Source: CAIYRG01 sp964446945
GTDB taxonomy: Bacteria; Pseudomonadota; Alphaproteobacteria; Micropepsales; Micropepsaceae
Reading direction: 5' to 3'
DNA: 64,000 nucleotides
NCBI GenBank assembly: GCA_964446945.1
Contig: CAYUQO010000005.1
Coordinates: 124,001 to 188,000, forward strand
Shown: piece by piece, positions 1-9,573 of the stretch
How positions within the stretch are numbered: position 1 is the stretch's first letter
Layout of the letters: every line of letters begins with the position of its first letter
The notes under the pieces: generated by a model
What the model was told of the DNA's origin: nothing
The model's input: the letters and a program-made list of their open reading frames with translations, nothing else
Databases searched by the model: none
Translations under genes and position numbers: made by a program

Positions 1-1169
1 CGTTACGCACGGCGGCATCTGCGTGGACGATCTCATTTCTCTTGTTCCTGATGGTCGCCTTCGTGCTGAAAGCCGGCGCCGATCTCTCGCGTGGCGCTAC
101 CCTGTCACTGTTCTTTGTCGGCTTGTTCGCAATCGTCCTGTCGCGCATGCGACTTTCCCTGCTGGCGACGCGTCTTGCCCCAATTGCAACAACTGCCCGG
201 CGCGAAATCATCCTGATTGGCACGCGGAACGACCGCAAGTTTCAAGCTTTCGTGCAGGAAATCTGTGCGACGGTCTGTCCGCAGGCGAGGACGGTCACTC
301 TTGATGCCTGTTGTGCACAAAATGAATGGCCCGCCGAACGTGAGCGATTTGTTGATCAAGCCTATCTCACTGCGCGCAGCGCAGGACGCGGCGAGATATT
401 TGTCAGCATCTCGGGCATGCCGGGGGACCGGGCGGCGTCCATTCTGCGCGCACTCAGCCGGTTGCCCAGGGCCGTTTTTGTAATCCCTGATTCTGACACC
501 GCCGATCTGCTGCGCCGGCCCGTCACCCCGGTCGGCAGCAATGTCGCCGTTCAGATGCAGGCTGAGCCGCTCAACACCGCGCAACGCTTCGTCAAACGAT
601 CGATCGATGCAGTCGGGGCGCTGGCGCTCATTCTGCTGACGCTTCCGCTTCTCGGCGCAATCGCGCTCGCCATCAAATGCAGCTCGCCGGGTCCCGTGCT
701 GTTCCGTCAGCGGCGCCTCGGCTATCGTGGCCGGCCATTCACCATCCTGAAATTCCGCACTATGCGGGTGCAGGAGGATGGCCCCGTCGTCGTCCAGGCG
801 CGGAAAGATGATGAACGGGTCACCGCGGTTGGCAGATGGCTGCGCCGCACGAGTTTTGACGAACTGCCGCAACTGTTGAATGTCCTGCGTGGTGACATGT
901 CGCTGATAGGGCCGCGGCCGCATGCCCTTGCACATGACGAATTTTACGCCAGACTGATCGAAAATTATGAGATTCGGCAACATGTCAAACCCGGCCTTAC
1001 GGGATGGGCGCAGGTCAATGGCTATCGCGGCGAAACGGCTGCCGAGGAATTCATGATTCGTCGTATCGAGCACGATCTGTGGTATGTCACAAACTGCAAT
1101 TTATTGCTCGACCTGCAGATTTTAGTCCGCACCGTCTTTGCAGTCCTGCGACAGCGCAATGCGTATTGA
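1..1169 (+). CDS. Polyprenyl glycosylphosphotransferase (exopolysaccharide initiating sugar transferase), 5' partial
   Basis: The reading frame is open to the left edge of the window, so the N-terminus is missing. A hydrophobic segment is followed by a spacer and a C-terminal bacterial sugar transferase domain (WcaJ/ExoY/PssY type) covering roughly the last 200 residues. Diagnostic motifs are the hydrophobic KRSIDAVGA helix, LKFRTM, DELPQLLNVL, GDMSLIGPRP and KPGLTGWAQVNGYRG. Enzymes of this family move a hexose-1-phosphate from a UDP-sugar to undecaprenyl phosphate at the inner membrane, the first step of repeat-unit assembly. A TTG/ATG pair at 42-53 could be read as a start, but the upstream open frame and the large N-terminal part usual in this family argue that the gene begins outside. 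Sugar specificity cannot be read from the sequence. Confidence 0.9.
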   Translation, partial: LRTAASAWTISFLLFLMVAFVLKAGADLSRGATLSLFFVGLFAIVLSRMRLSLLATRLAPIATTARREIILIGTRNDRKFQAFVQEICATVCPQARTVTLDACCAQNEWPAERERFVDQAYLTARSAGRGEIFVSISGMPGDRAASILRALSRLPRAVFVIPDSDTADLLRRPVTPVGSNVAVQMQAEPLNTAQRFVKRSIDAVGALALILLTLPLLGAIALAIKCSSPGPVLFRQRRLGYRGRPFTILKFRTMRVQEDGPVVVQARKDDERVTAVGRWLRRTSFDELPQLLNVLRGDMSLIGPRPHALAHDEFYARLIENYEIRQHVKPGLTGWAQVNGYRGETAAEEFMIRRIEHDLWYVTNCNLLLDLQILVRTVFAVLRQRNAY

Positions 1170-1214
1170 TCCTGCGGCGTAGACGTAAAATTCCGTTCGA
1201 ATCAGGGGGCGTGA

Positions 1215-2468
1215 ATGGGGCGCAGAAGCGCTGTTTGCTTGGGATTCGCCGCGGTCTTGGCCGGCGCGCAGGCGGCATCCGCGCAAGGCACCCTGCAGGC
1301 TCCCTCCCCCCAAGGGGTCGCGACGGAGCCCCGGTCGGACTACGACGCGCTCGGAGTTCCACTGGGAGCATTCCTGCTCTTTCCGTCCATCGATGTCACT
1401 GCCAATTACGACGACAACGTCTTGCGCCAGCAGGCCAGACATGTCGGCGATGAATTCACCGAGGTTGTGCCCTCCATTGTTATCAATTCGCAATGGGGTG
1501 TGCATATGCTCAATTGGCATGCCAACGCCCAGTACTATGATTACGCCAAACTGCACAACGAAACCCACCTGGATTGGGATACTGGTGCAACTGGCCGGCT
1601 GGATGTTCTGCGCGGAATAGACTTCGCCGGACTGGGCGATTACATGGTCGGGCATGAACCCCGCTGGTCGCCGGACCAGCCGGGTTTTGCGGAGAGACCG
1701 ACCCAATACTCGCTCACGCATGGTGAAGGCGCGTTCAATTATCATCCCTATGCGTTCGGCGCGTCGGCCGGACTGATCTTCGATCGCTACAATTACCTGA
1801 CGACCCCGCTGATCGGCGGTGCGGTTCTCAACAACCAGGACCGGGATCGCAATGATTACCAGGCTTATCTGAAAACGGGTTTCGAGTTCTCACCCGGATA
1901 TTCGGCCTTTGTGCGCGGAATTTACAATCAGCATGTGTTCGATCTGAAACGGGACCGCACCGGCGTGGATCGCGATTCATCTGGCGAGGAGTATTCGGCC
2001 GGCCTGGATCTCGCCGTCACCACACTGATTAATGGTGAGGTATTTCTCGGTTATCTCGACCATTTCTATAAGCCGCCGCTCCCCAATGTCGCGGGCTTTT
2101 CCTACGGGGCCCAACTCGACTGGCTTCCGCTGCAAGTCCTCACCATTCACCTGCAGGCGTCGCGCATCCTCAATGACACCACCATTACGGGTGCCTCGGC
2201 CGAAGACGACCGGCGCGTTGGACTGGCGGCCGATTATGAGTTGGCGCGCGACATTCTCGTCACCGCATCAGGGGATTACACCGTTACGGCCTTCCACGGC
2301 AGCGCGCGGGTTGACAGGTTCATCGATGCCGGAACGACAGTGACCTGGCTGATCAATCGGGTCCTGCGGCTGCGGGCCCAATACGCGTTCCAGACCCGCT
2401 CATCGACAGTCCCGGGGCAGTTTTTTAACGACAACACTGTTACACTGACGCTGACGGTTCACAGGTAG
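1215..2468 (+). CDS. Outer-membrane beta-barrel protein of the exopolysaccharide locus
   Basis: A 417-residue protein with a clear signal peptide (cleavage after about residue 24, ASAQG) and no internal hydrophobic helix. The mature part has many alternating aromatic/polar strands such as NWHANAQYYDYA and LRAQYAFQTRSS and ends in a beta-strand-like VTLTLTVHR, as expected for a barrel of the BBP2 type often found in polysaccharide loci. It may guide polymer through the outer membrane or take part in its assembly; this is inferred from context. The start is the ATG preceded by CAGGGGG. It lies 45 bases after the sugar transferase and upstream of the tyrosine autokinase, in one transcription direction. 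Confidence 0.75.
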   Translation: MGRRSAVCLGFAAVLAGAQAASAQGTLQAPSPQGVATEPRSDYDALGVPLGAFLLFPSIDVTANYDDNVLRQQARHVGDEFTEVVPSIVINSQWGVHMLNWHANAQYYDYAKLHNETHLDWDTGATGRLDVLRGIDFAGLGDYMVGHEPRWSPDQPGFAERPTQYSLTHGEGAFNYHPYAFGASAGLIFDRYNYLTTPLIGGAVLNNQDRDRNDYQAYLKTGFEFSPGYSAFVRGIYNQHVFDLKRDRTGVDRDSSGEEYSAGLDLAVTTLINGEVFLGYLDHFYKPPLPNVAGFSYGAQLDWLPLQVLTIHLQASRILNDTTITGASAEDDRRVGLAADYELARDILVTASGDYTVTAFHGSARVDRFIDAGTTVTWLINRVLRLRAQYAFQTRSSTVPGQFFNDNTVTLTLTVHR

Positions 2469-2588
2469 GCCTCTGACGAAAATGGGCATGCGAGAACGGA
2501 ATGCGAACGCGGTTCGTCAGCTTCGTCTGTTGCCAATGGCGGCCACCACTGGCATAAGCTCGCGCGCGCCGCGACGGCAGGTAAACCA

Positions 2589-4895
2589 GTGAATCTACAA
2601 CGTAAAATATCGCCTTTCGAAGCGGGCGTACTCGATAGCGACGCACATCAGCCGCACAACGAGACCGTATTCGATCTTGCCGATTTCATCCGCATTGTCC
2701 GTATCCGCAAGCGGGTGATCATTGGGACGGCCATTCTCGTGGTTGCACTGGTCTCCGTGGCCATGCTGCAGATGACGCCCCTGTACAGCGCCACCACTTC
2801 TGTGATGCTGGACCAGCGCCAGAACAAGGTGGAAGACCTGAACGCGGTCCTCTCGGGACTGCCCACCGATCCGGCGTCGGTGGAGAACCAGGTCCAGATT
2901 CTCACTTCGCGCAACCTGCTCGGGCGGGTCGCGGACAAACTGCATCTCGATCAGGATCCCGAATTCAATACTCCCGAGAAAAGCCCTTTGGGCAATCTGC
3001 TGTCGTCGATCGGGGCGAAGCTTCCTGCATCGGTCAAAGCAATACCGGCCCGTTGGAACGCTGCCGTCTCGCCCTGGATCAAAGGAATGATTCCAGCCGC
3101 CTGGTATTCCGCGCCCGTTCCGGCTGCGATGTCGGATGAGCAGAAAGCCGTGGCATCGAAGAATGCAATTATCGACCGGCTACGCGCAACGCTCAGTGTG
3201 AGCGCACAGGGCCGATCCACGGCTATCGAGATTCGCTGCGAATCGCCATTTCCCGCCAAGGCGGCGCAAATCTGTAATACGGTTGGCGATTCCTATGTCG
3301 AAGATCAGTTGAATGCCAAATTCGACGCGACCCAGGAGGCGACCAAGTGGCTGGCCGACCGAATCCAGCAGCTTGCAGATGAGGTCAAGACAACCGAAGC
3401 CGCTGTTCAAACCTACAAAGCCGAGAACAATCTGGACGACACGGGAAACGGTTCCTCCGTTGTGCAGCAGCAGCTCGGGCAGGTGAATGAACAACTCGTG
3501 ACGGCACGTTCCGATCTGGCCGAACAGGAGGCCAGATTTGCGCGCGTCGCCGAAATGCAGAAAAGCGGACGTGCGGCAGATATTTTGCAGGTCGTTGCTT
3601 CGCCGCTGATTGGCCAATTGCGCAGCCAGCAGGCGGAACTCGTCCGGCAGCAGGCGGAATTGTCCACGCGCTATGGGCCGAGGCATCCGAAGATGCTCGA
3701 CATCGCATCGCAGATGAAGGATCTCAACGCAAAAATCGACGAAGAGGTCCAGCGCGTTGCTCAAACTTCAGCCAGTGATGTGGCAGTGGCCCGTGCACGG
3801 GTGAAATCATTGCAGGATGAGCTGAACCACCTGACCGCCAGTTCTCAAGTGCAAAACAAGGCCCGGGTCAAATTGGCCGAACTGACGGCCGCGGCGACGT
3901 CGAGCCGGAGCTTGTATGAGGCGTTCCTCGCGCGTTTCAACCAGACCGAGGGTCAGCAGGATATTCAGGCTCCCGACGCGCGCATCATTTCGCGCGCAGA
4001 AGAGCCCAAAAAAGCCAGCTTCCCCAATCATACGCTATTCCTGGGTATTGCGACGCCGATTGGCCTCATGCTGGGCCTGATGCTCGCTATGACCATCGAG
4101 CGCTTGGATGCCGGTTTCCGCACGGTGTCACAGATTGAGCGCCTGATCGGGTTGCCGGTGCTGACGGTGACACCCGAACTGCGCAAATTTGCGGGCTCAC
4201 CGGCAGACCGCATCATTGAAAAGCCGCTGTCAGCATTTTCGGAATCTATCCGGGGGCTGCAGTTGGGTCTCACGCTTTCCAATGTGGACAAACATCCGAA
4301 GGTGATCGTCGTCACCTCATCGGTTCCAAACGAAGGCAAAACGACGATTGCTCTGAGTCTCGCGAGGTTGTCAGCGCGCAGCGGGAGAAAGACCGTCGTG
4401 GTCGATGGCGATCTTCGCCGCCCGAACATCATCGATGTTGCGCGCCGCAAGAAGCAGGTGACGAAGACAATTGTCGACGTACTCTCAGGTGAAGCAAAGC
4501 TTTCGGAGTGTCTCCTCAAGGATGAAAACTCTGACCTGATGATGCTTCCCGCGCTGCGCAAAACGCGAAATCCCGCTGATCTCCTGGGTTCGCTGGCCAT
4601 GGAAAGGCTCGTCGCGCAGCTCAGGGAAGAATTTGACGTGGTCATTATTGATTCCGCGCCACTTCTGCCCGTCAACGACACCAAAGTCCTGGCGCGGCTC
4701 ACCGATGCTATTGTGTTCGTGGTTCAGTGGGAAAAAACACCTCGAGAAGGTGTGGTTCAGGCTGCCCGTGTCCTGTCGGATCTCGCTGCGCCGGTGGCGG
4801 GAATCGTACTCGGCCGCGCCGATGACAAGCGCTACCGCTATTACAATTACGGTTACCGCAACTATTACGACTACAACAAATACTATACGAGTTGA
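2589..4895 (+). CDS. Wzc/ExoP-type polysaccharide co-polymerase with tyrosine autokinase domain
   Basis: A 768-residue inner-membrane protein. An N-terminal Wzz domain begins with a transmembrane helix at about residues 43-60, followed by a long periplasmic coiled-coil part (about 70-470) and a second transmembrane helix near 478-500. The cytoplasmic BY-kinase domain shows Walker A (PNEGKTT, about 579-585), Walker A' (VVDGDLRRPN) and Walker B (VIIDSAPLL, about 684). The C-terminus is a tyrosine cluster (RYRYYNYGYRNYYDY), the usual autophosphorylation tail. Such proteins set polymer length and couple synthesis to export through cycles of tail phosphorylation. The start is a GTG. No low-molecular-weight tyrosine phosphatase gene is visible nearby; the only phosphatase is the metallophosphatase at 10277-11050. 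Confidence 0.93.
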   Translation: MNLQRKISPFEAGVLDSDAHQPHNETVFDLADFIRIVRIRKRVIIGTAILVVALVSVAMLQMTPLYSATTSVMLDQRQNKVEDLNAVLSGLPTDPASVENQVQILTSRNLLGRVADKLHLDQDPEFNTPEKSPLGNLLSSIGAKLPASVKAIPARWNAAVSPWIKGMIPAAWYSAPVPAAMSDEQKAVASKNAIIDRLRATLSVSAQGRSTAIEIRCESPFPAKAAQICNTVGDSYVEDQLNAKFDATQEATKWLADRIQQLADEVKTTEAAVQTYKAENNLDDTGNGSSVVQQQLGQVNEQLVTARSDLAEQEARFARVAEMQKSGRAADILQVVASPLIGQLRSQQAELVRQQAELSTRYGPRHPKMLDIASQMKDLNAKIDEEVQRVAQTSASDVAVARARVKSLQDELNHLTASSQVQNKARVKLAELTAAATSSRSLYEAFLARFNQTEGQQDIQAPDARIISRAEEPKKASFPNHTLFLGIATPIGLMLGLMLAMTIERLDAGFRTVSQIERLIGLPVLTVTPELRKFAGSPADRIIEKPLSAFSESIRGLQLGLTLSNVDKHPKVIVVTSSVPNEGKTTIALSLARLSARSGRKTVVVDGDLRRPNIIDVARRKKQVTKTIVDVLSGEAKLSECLLKDENSDLMMLPALRKTRNPADLLGSLAMERLVAQLREEFDVVIIDSAPLLPVNDTKVLARLTDAIVFVVQWEKTPREGVVQAARVLSDLAAPVAGIVLGRADDKRYRYYNYGYRNYYDYNKYYTS

Positions 4896-4910
4896 CCGGC
4901 AGGGCAGCGA

Positions 4911-5573
4911 ATGTCCGTCATGGCATGGCTGGTTCGCTGCGCGCTTCTTCTTCCGCTGGCAGTCGTGCTCGGGTTGGCGCTGCCGCGGTGGCGTTCGGGT
5001 GAGGCCAGCGATCGCGCTTTTCCGGTCCCGCTGAATATCGCTGTCGACAATCCGTTGCCAATTTCCGCCTATCGGTCCGCCGAACACTCGCTTGCCGGGG
5101 CCGATCCCGCCGATGGTTCCGCAAAGATCGAGCGCGCCGAAGCGCTCTACCTGCTGCACGCAGCACCTGGGTCCATTACACCGTTGCTCATCGATGGATT
5201 GCAACTTGAGCCTGCCTCCGCGCGAGGCTGGGCACTTCTTGCCGAGTTGCCGGACGTCCCGGCCACCACACGCGCCAACGCGTTGGCGCTGTCGCTCCAA
5301 CTGGCGCCACTCGACATCTGGCTGGCAGTCTCACGCTCATTGACCGGCATCGCATTGGCACCGCAACTTTCACAGCAGGGCAAACAACTCCTGCTCCGGC
5401 AAATTCGCCTGTTGTGGAGGGAGGAGAGCCTCCGTCCCAATCTGCACGATGTGCTGGCGACACCGGCGGGCGCCACACTCGTTACCGAGGCGTTCAAGGG
5501 GGATGCCGACGAACTGAAGGCACTGAACCGCTGGGTCACCCAGGACCGGTTGCGTGCCGTGCTGCATCGATGA
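4911..5573 (+). CDS. Membrane-anchored hypothetical protein of the exopolysaccharide locus
   Basis: A 220-residue protein that I do not recognise as a named family. It has an N-terminal hydrophobic segment (MAWLVRCALLLPLAVVLGLA) that is either a signal peptide or a single anchor, then a mostly helical, Ala/Leu-rich soluble part of about 190 residues with TPR-like spacing (EALYLLHAAPGSITPLLIDG, GWALLAELPDV). The start lies 15 bases after the autokinase stop and the end overlaps a possible start of the polymerase gene, so it is translationally placed inside the operon. A periplasmic accessory role in assembly is the simplest inference. Confidence 0.65.
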   Translation: MSVMAWLVRCALLLPLAVVLGLALPRWRSGEASDRAFPVPLNIAVDNPLPISAYRSAEHSLAGADPADGSAKIERAEALYLLHAAPGSITPLLIDGLQLEPASARGWALLAELPDVPATTRANALALSLQLAPLDIWLAVSRSLTGIALAPQLSQQGKQLLLRQIRLLWREESLRPNLHDVLATPAGATLVTEAFKGDADELKALNRWVTQDRLRAVLHR

Positions 5574-7065
5574 GTTTTCGGCGATGAACCGATTTTCCGA
5601 AACCGGGATTGTTGCCGCGGCTCCGATGTCCTCTGCTGCCGAATCTGCACCGCGGATATCTGCCCGCCCGAAAGTGAGCGCAGAAAGTGCCGCCTTCTGG
5701 ATCCTCGTTGGCACAATCGCCTGGGCGCCTTTTCCACTCGGCAGCAACCGCATGTGGTCCGCCGTCCTGCTCAGTGTTCTGATCAGTCTGTCCTGGACGT
5801 CTTGGGTCATTGCGATCTGGACCTCGTCGATGAAACGGGTGGCGCCGCTTCGCCCGGTCCGCGGACCACTCGTCCTGTTGCTGCTTCCGATCGTCTGGGG
5901 CTTCATTCAGATTGCTCCATTCGCACCTGCCGGGTGGATCCACCCGCTCTGGCGTGCTGCGGCCGACACACTCGGCCATCCGGTTTCGGGCGCGATTTCC
6001 ATCAGTCCATGGCGCACCGGCACTTCACTGATGAAGCTTATCTCCTGCGGCATGGCCGCGTGGCTGAGCTATGCGTTCAGCCAATCATCAACGCGAGCGG
6101 CACAACTGCTCAAGGCAGTGATCGCGACTGGAGCCTTTTATGGGGCGTACGCGCTCGTAATGGCGATTTTGGGCGTGCAGCAATTCCAATTGTTCTATCC
6201 CTACCAGCCGCGCGGCCAGGAGATCGCCAGCCCGTTTGTGCTGCACAACAGCTTCGCGACCTATATGGGTCTTGCCTGTATCTGTGTTTCTGCGCGGCTG
6301 TTCGCGGCGCTGCGCTCTGCCGGTGTCACCGGAAGTGGTGCCATGCGAAAGTTTTTCAGCACGGTGCAATATCTGTTTGGAGATGGGTTGCTCGACAGCC
6401 TGTGTTTGCTGCTGACTTCGTCCATGTTGATTGCATCCGGTTCGCGCGCCGGCTTTCTCGCAACCCTCACCGGCATATTCGTGGTTCTGATTCTTGCTTT
6501 GGCCAGAGGCCGCGACAATCGCTGGAATCTGACTGCGCTGCTGACAACCGCCGCAGTTGCCGTGGGAATTTTCGCGCTCAGCGGCCAGGGCCTCGAAAAC
6601 CGGTTTGCCGATCTGATCGTGCAAGGGCAACCTGACGAAACGCGTCTATCGTTGTGGTCGGCGGGGCTACGCATGATCTCGAGCTCGCCCTGGCTGGGAC
6701 TGGGGCTGGGAAGCTTCGAGCCCGGCTATCCCATCTTCGCTCATGATGTATTCGCCTTGATTATGGACAAGGCGCACAATGATTATCTGGAGCTGGCGGC
6801 GGATTGGGGAGTTTTCGCGGTGGCGCTGTGGTGCGCCGGGATCGCGTGGGCCGGCCTCATTTGTGCGCGCGGCAGCATTCGCCGCCGCAGGAATTGGGCC
6901 TATCCGCTGGCCGGCGCGGGCGCCACCGCGCTGATCGCATTCCATTCCGCTTTCGATTTCAGCCTGCAGATCCCGGCCGTCGCGGTGACTTACTCGGCGA
7001 TTATGGGGCTGGGATTGGCACAATCCTTCTCTCGCCGCCGTTCACAGACTCAAAACCCGGTTTGA
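5554..7065 (+). CDS. O-antigen ligase/polymerase family protein (Wzy-like)
   Basis: A polytopic protein of up to 503 residues with about ten hydrophobic helices and a Wzy_C/O-antigen ligase type segment in the second half (SRAGFLATLTGIFVVL; LSLWSAGLRM; HNDYLELAADWG). The H-N-D-Y-L-E motif in the large periplasmic loop is typical of the family. It probably polymerises repeat units at the periplasmic face of the inner membrane. Two starts are possible: a GTG at 5554 with AGGA nine bases upstream, inside the preceding gene, or the ATG at 5584 just after it. The end overlaps the convergent galE by 16 bases. Confidence 0.85.
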   Translation: MPCCIDEFSAMNRFSETGIVAAAPMSSAAESAPRISARPKVSAESAAFWILVGTIAWAPFPLGSNRMWSAVLLSVLISLSWTSWVIAIWTSSMKRVAPLRPVRGPLVLLLLPIVWGFIQIAPFAPAGWIHPLWRAAADTLGHPVSGAISISPWRTGTSLMKLISCGMAAWLSYAFSQSSTRAAQLLKAVIATGAFYGAYALVMAILGVQQFQLFYPYQPRGQEIASPFVLHNSFATYMGLACICVSARLFAALRSAGVTGSGAMRKFFSTVQYLFGDGLLDSLCLLLTSSMLIASGSRAGFLATLTGIFVVLILALARGRDNRWNLTALLTTAAVAVGIFALSGQGLENRFADLIVQGQPDETRLSLWSAGLRMISSSPWLGLGLGSFEPGYPIFAHDVFALIMDKAHNDYLELAADWGVFAVALWCAGIAWAGLICARGSIRRRRNWAYPLAGAGATALIAFHSAFDFSLQIPAVAVTYSAIMGLGLAQSFSRRRSQTQNPV

Positions 7066-8027
7066 CTGCTCCAACGATAGGCAGTCGCGATAATCTCTTC
7101 GAGACTATCGTGCTTTGGCGCCCAGTGGACCAGCCGTTTCAGCCTCGACGGATCGGCAACGACTTCCGCCGGATCGCCTGGCCGGCGCGCGATCGCATGC
7201 ACCGCAATGTCGCGCCCGCTGACCCGCGCGGCAGCATCGATCACTTCGCGGACCGAGAAGCCGCGTCCGTAGCCGCAATTGAACACCGACGGCTTGCCGC
7301 CTGCGCGGAGATAATCCAGCGCGCAAAGATGGGCCGACACAAGATCGACGACATGGATGTAATCGCGCACCCCCGTGCCGTCCCGGGTGGGATAATCCGT
7401 CCCGAAAATATCCACGTGATCGATTTTCCCGAGCGCCGCCAGACAGGCACGGCGCACGAGATGTGAAGCGTCTGCCGTGCATTCTCCGGTGCGGCCTTCC
7501 GGATCGGCGCCCGCAACATTGAAGTATCGCAGTGCAACATAACGAAGCCCGTGCGCCCGTGCCGCGTCCTGCAGCATCCATTCAATCACCAGCTTGGACC
7601 GGCCGTAGGGGCTGAGCGGATTCACCGGCGTCTCTTCATTGACCGGATTCTGCGTTGGTGTTCCGTACACAGCGCAGGTCGAGGAAAAAATGAAATCAAG
7701 CACTCCCTCGGCAAGGCAGGCTTCAATCAGATTGCGTGATGCACAAATATTGTTTGCGTAATAGGCGAGGGGATTTTCCATCGATTCCGCGACCAATAGC
7801 GAGCCGGCAAAGTGAATCACCGCTTCGATGGAATGGCCGGTAATAGTTTCGCGTACGAGTCGTGTGTCGCCGACATTGCCCTCGATGAAGTGGGCCCCGG
7901 GGGCGACGAGCTGGCGCAGGCCCGTGGAAAGATCATCGATGACGACGACTTCGAAGCCGCGCTCGAGAAGCGCGTAGGCCATGTGGCTGCCGATATATCC
8001 GGCGCCGCCAGTGACGAGAACCGCCAT
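7050..8027 (-). CDS. galE: UDP-glucose 4-epimerase
   Basis: A 325-residue extended short-chain dehydrogenase. The Rossmann motif GGAGYIG is at residues 7-13, and the active site has Ser/Thr at about 115-117 (SSTC) with Tyr141 and Lys145 (YGRSK). The sequence RYFNVAGADPEGRTGE is the usual GalE substrate-binding region. The enzyme interconverts UDP-glucose and UDP-galactose in the cytoplasm and so feeds the polysaccharide pathway. An in-frame extension up to 8093 exists, but the start at 8027 gives the canonical MAVLVTGGAGYIGSH N-terminus. It is convergent with the polymerase gene and follows the repeat-protein gene on the same strand by 22 bases. Confidence 0.93.
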   Translation of the reverse strand: MAVLVTGGAGYIGSHMAYALLERGFEVVVIDDLSTGLRQLVAPGAHFIEGNVGDTRLVRETITGHSIEAVIHFAGSLLVAESMENPLAYYANNICASRNLIEACLAEGVLDFIFSSTCAVYGTPTQNPVNEETPVNPLSPYGRSKLVIEWMLQDAARAHGLRYVALRYFNVAGADPEGRTGECTADASHLVRRACLAALGKIDHVDIFGTDYPTRDGTGVRDYIHVVDLVSAHLCALDYLRAGGKPSVFNCGYGRGFSVREVIDAAARVSGRDIAVHAIARRPGDPAEVVADPSRLKRLVHWAPKHDSLEEIIATAYRWSSQTGF

Positions 8028-8049
8028 TGAGGAATCCGGCGCTACTTGC

Positions 8050-9492
8050 TCACGTGCAGGACGGATTCGCGCATGCGACCGGCGGGACGACAACCGGCGG
8101 CGTTGTGCCGCCAGTGGGCGGTACGTTGACTGGCGGCGCGACGACGGGTGGTGCAGCTACCGGCTGTGCTGCGGCCTGGGCTTGTGGTTGTGCGGCCACC
8201 GCTTGCTGCGCCTGCTGAACTGCCTGCTGTGCGGCCTGATTGGCTGGAGCAATCTGCGCCGCCGCCTGCGGCGGAGCATTGGCCATGGCGGCGAGTTGCC
8301 CTGCACCGCTGGTCGCTGCTGTTGTGGTGAACGACTGGGTGATGGGGGCCGTCGCCTCATTGGCAACGGTCTGCGCAATCGCGGCTGCCGCTGGGCTCTG
8401 TACACCAGCATTGACCGCGGTTTGGGCAAGTCCGGCCCCAACGGCGGCGGCAGGGATATTGTTGGTCATGGTAGTGGCCACGGCTGCTGCGGCGGCGTTC
8501 GCCGCGTTGCCTCCGGCCCCGATCGCTGTGGTGGTGACGGTTGCAACCGCCGCCGCAGCAGGAACGCCTGCCGCTACTGCTGCCGGCACAACGGCCGCTG
8601 TCACCACGCCGGCATCGGCACCCCCCCGTACCGCGGCTGCGGTCACATTCGAAGCCACCACAGCCGCAGGAGCGCCGGCAGCCGTTGCCGCGGGCACAAC
8701 CGCTGCTGCGACTCCCGCGACGTTGGTGGCAGCCATGGCGGCCGCCGTGGTCAGGTTGGTTGCGACAATGGCCGCAGGCGCACCTGCGGCTGACGCCGCG
8801 GTGACTGTAGCTGCAGCGACTGCGGGTGCGTTCGCGGCTCCGTTGCCCCCTGTTGTGACAATCGTGGTAAACACGTTTGTAGCGACCGCCGCGGCTGGAG
8901 TACCTGTCGCCATCACGGCCACGGGAATAATTGCTGTGGCAACAGCAGCCGGATTGGCCCCGCCGGTGACGGCGCCTTGCGTGACAGTCGTCACCGCTAC
9001 GGCGGGCGGAACGCCCGATGCCACCGCCGCAGGAATAATTGTCGAGACTGCCGCCGGATTAGCGCCGCCCGTTACAGCGCCTTGCGCGACATTGGTCACG
9101 GCCACGGCCACTGGAACGCCTGCTGCCACAGCCGCAGGCAAGACAGCCTGGACAATTGTGCTGGGATTGGCGCCCGCGCCGACCGCAGCGGCCGTTGCTG
9201 CACTGATGGCAGCCGGTGCAGCCGCACCGAAATTCGCGACAGCGTTCTGAGTGATGTTCTGAACAATGGCGGCCAGCGCGGCATCGCGATCGGCCGGTGC
9301 CATTTGCCCGAGATTCGCAACCGCCGTCTGAAATTGCTGCGAAATCGCGTCCGTCTGGGCCTGGGTCAACTGGGCTTGTGCCGTCGCCGGCCCGATCAGG
9401 CATGGCACGGCGCCGGCGAGCAACACCGCAACCGTCATGACGCGAATAACGGACGCGGCCGAATAACCCTTCGGATTTCCCGAAGCATTCAT
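8050..9492 (-). CDS. Secreted Ala/Val-rich tandem-repeat protein of unknown function
   Basis: A 480-residue protein of very low complexity. The signal peptide ends near residue 40 (PATAQA). Residues 41-106 form a helical lead-in, then about eight imperfect repeats of 35-37 residues follow, starting near 107, 143, 178, 217, 255, 291, 328 and 363. The best-kept copies read GANPAAV, then a hydrophobic stretch, IPAAVASGVP, then AVAVTTVTQGAVTG. Each unit looks like two short helices split by Gly-Val-Pro, which suggests a helical solenoid. The C-terminus is Gln/Ala-rich and then Pro-rich (APPVVAPPVNVPPTGG) and ends with two cysteines. I know no family for it. Its place between galE and the export-protein gene suggests an extracellular or cell-surface role linked to the polysaccharide. 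Confidence 0.75.
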   Translation of the reverse strand: MNASGNPKGYSAASVIRVMTVAVLLAGAVPCLIGPATAQAQLTQAQTDAISQQFQTAVANLGQMAPADRDAALAAIVQNITQNAVANFGAAAPAAISAATAAAVGAGANPSTIVQAVLPAAVAAGVPVAVAVTNVAQGAVTGGANPAAVSTIIPAAVASGVPPAVAVTTVTQGAVTGGANPAAVATAIIPVAVMATGTPAAAVATNVFTTIVTTGGNGAANAPAVAAATVTAASAAGAPAAIVATNLTTAAAMAATNVAGVAAAVVPAATAAGAPAAVVASNVTAAAVRGGADAGVVTAAVVPAAVAAGVPAAAAVATVTTTAIGAGGNAANAAAAAVATTMTNNIPAAAVGAGLAQTAVNAGVQSPAAAAIAQTVANEATAPITQSFTTTAATSGAGQLAAMANAPPQAAAQIAPANQAAQQAVQQAQQAVAAQPQAQAAAQPVAAPPVVAPPVNVPPTGGTTPPVVVPPVACANPSCT

Positions 9493-9573
9493 GCCCGGTA
9501 CCCCTCAAAACTACTGCTGCAAATATACAGGCCGGAGCGCAGTCCTGTCAGCCCTCGAAACGCGACTGGGCAA

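Noticed and set aside
105..1073. Long - strand frame under the sugar transferase gene
   Set aside because: It lies entirely antisense to a gene with strong family motifs and has no recognisable domain.
8240..9250. Long Ala-rich open frame on the + strand
   Set aside because: It is the mirror of the repeat gene on the other strand, caused by its GC-rich low-complexity codons; it has no signal peptide or start context.
8050..9492. CRISPR array or DNA satellite
   Set aside because: The repetition is at protein level with variable DNA units of about 105-110 bases and no constant repeat/spacer structure.
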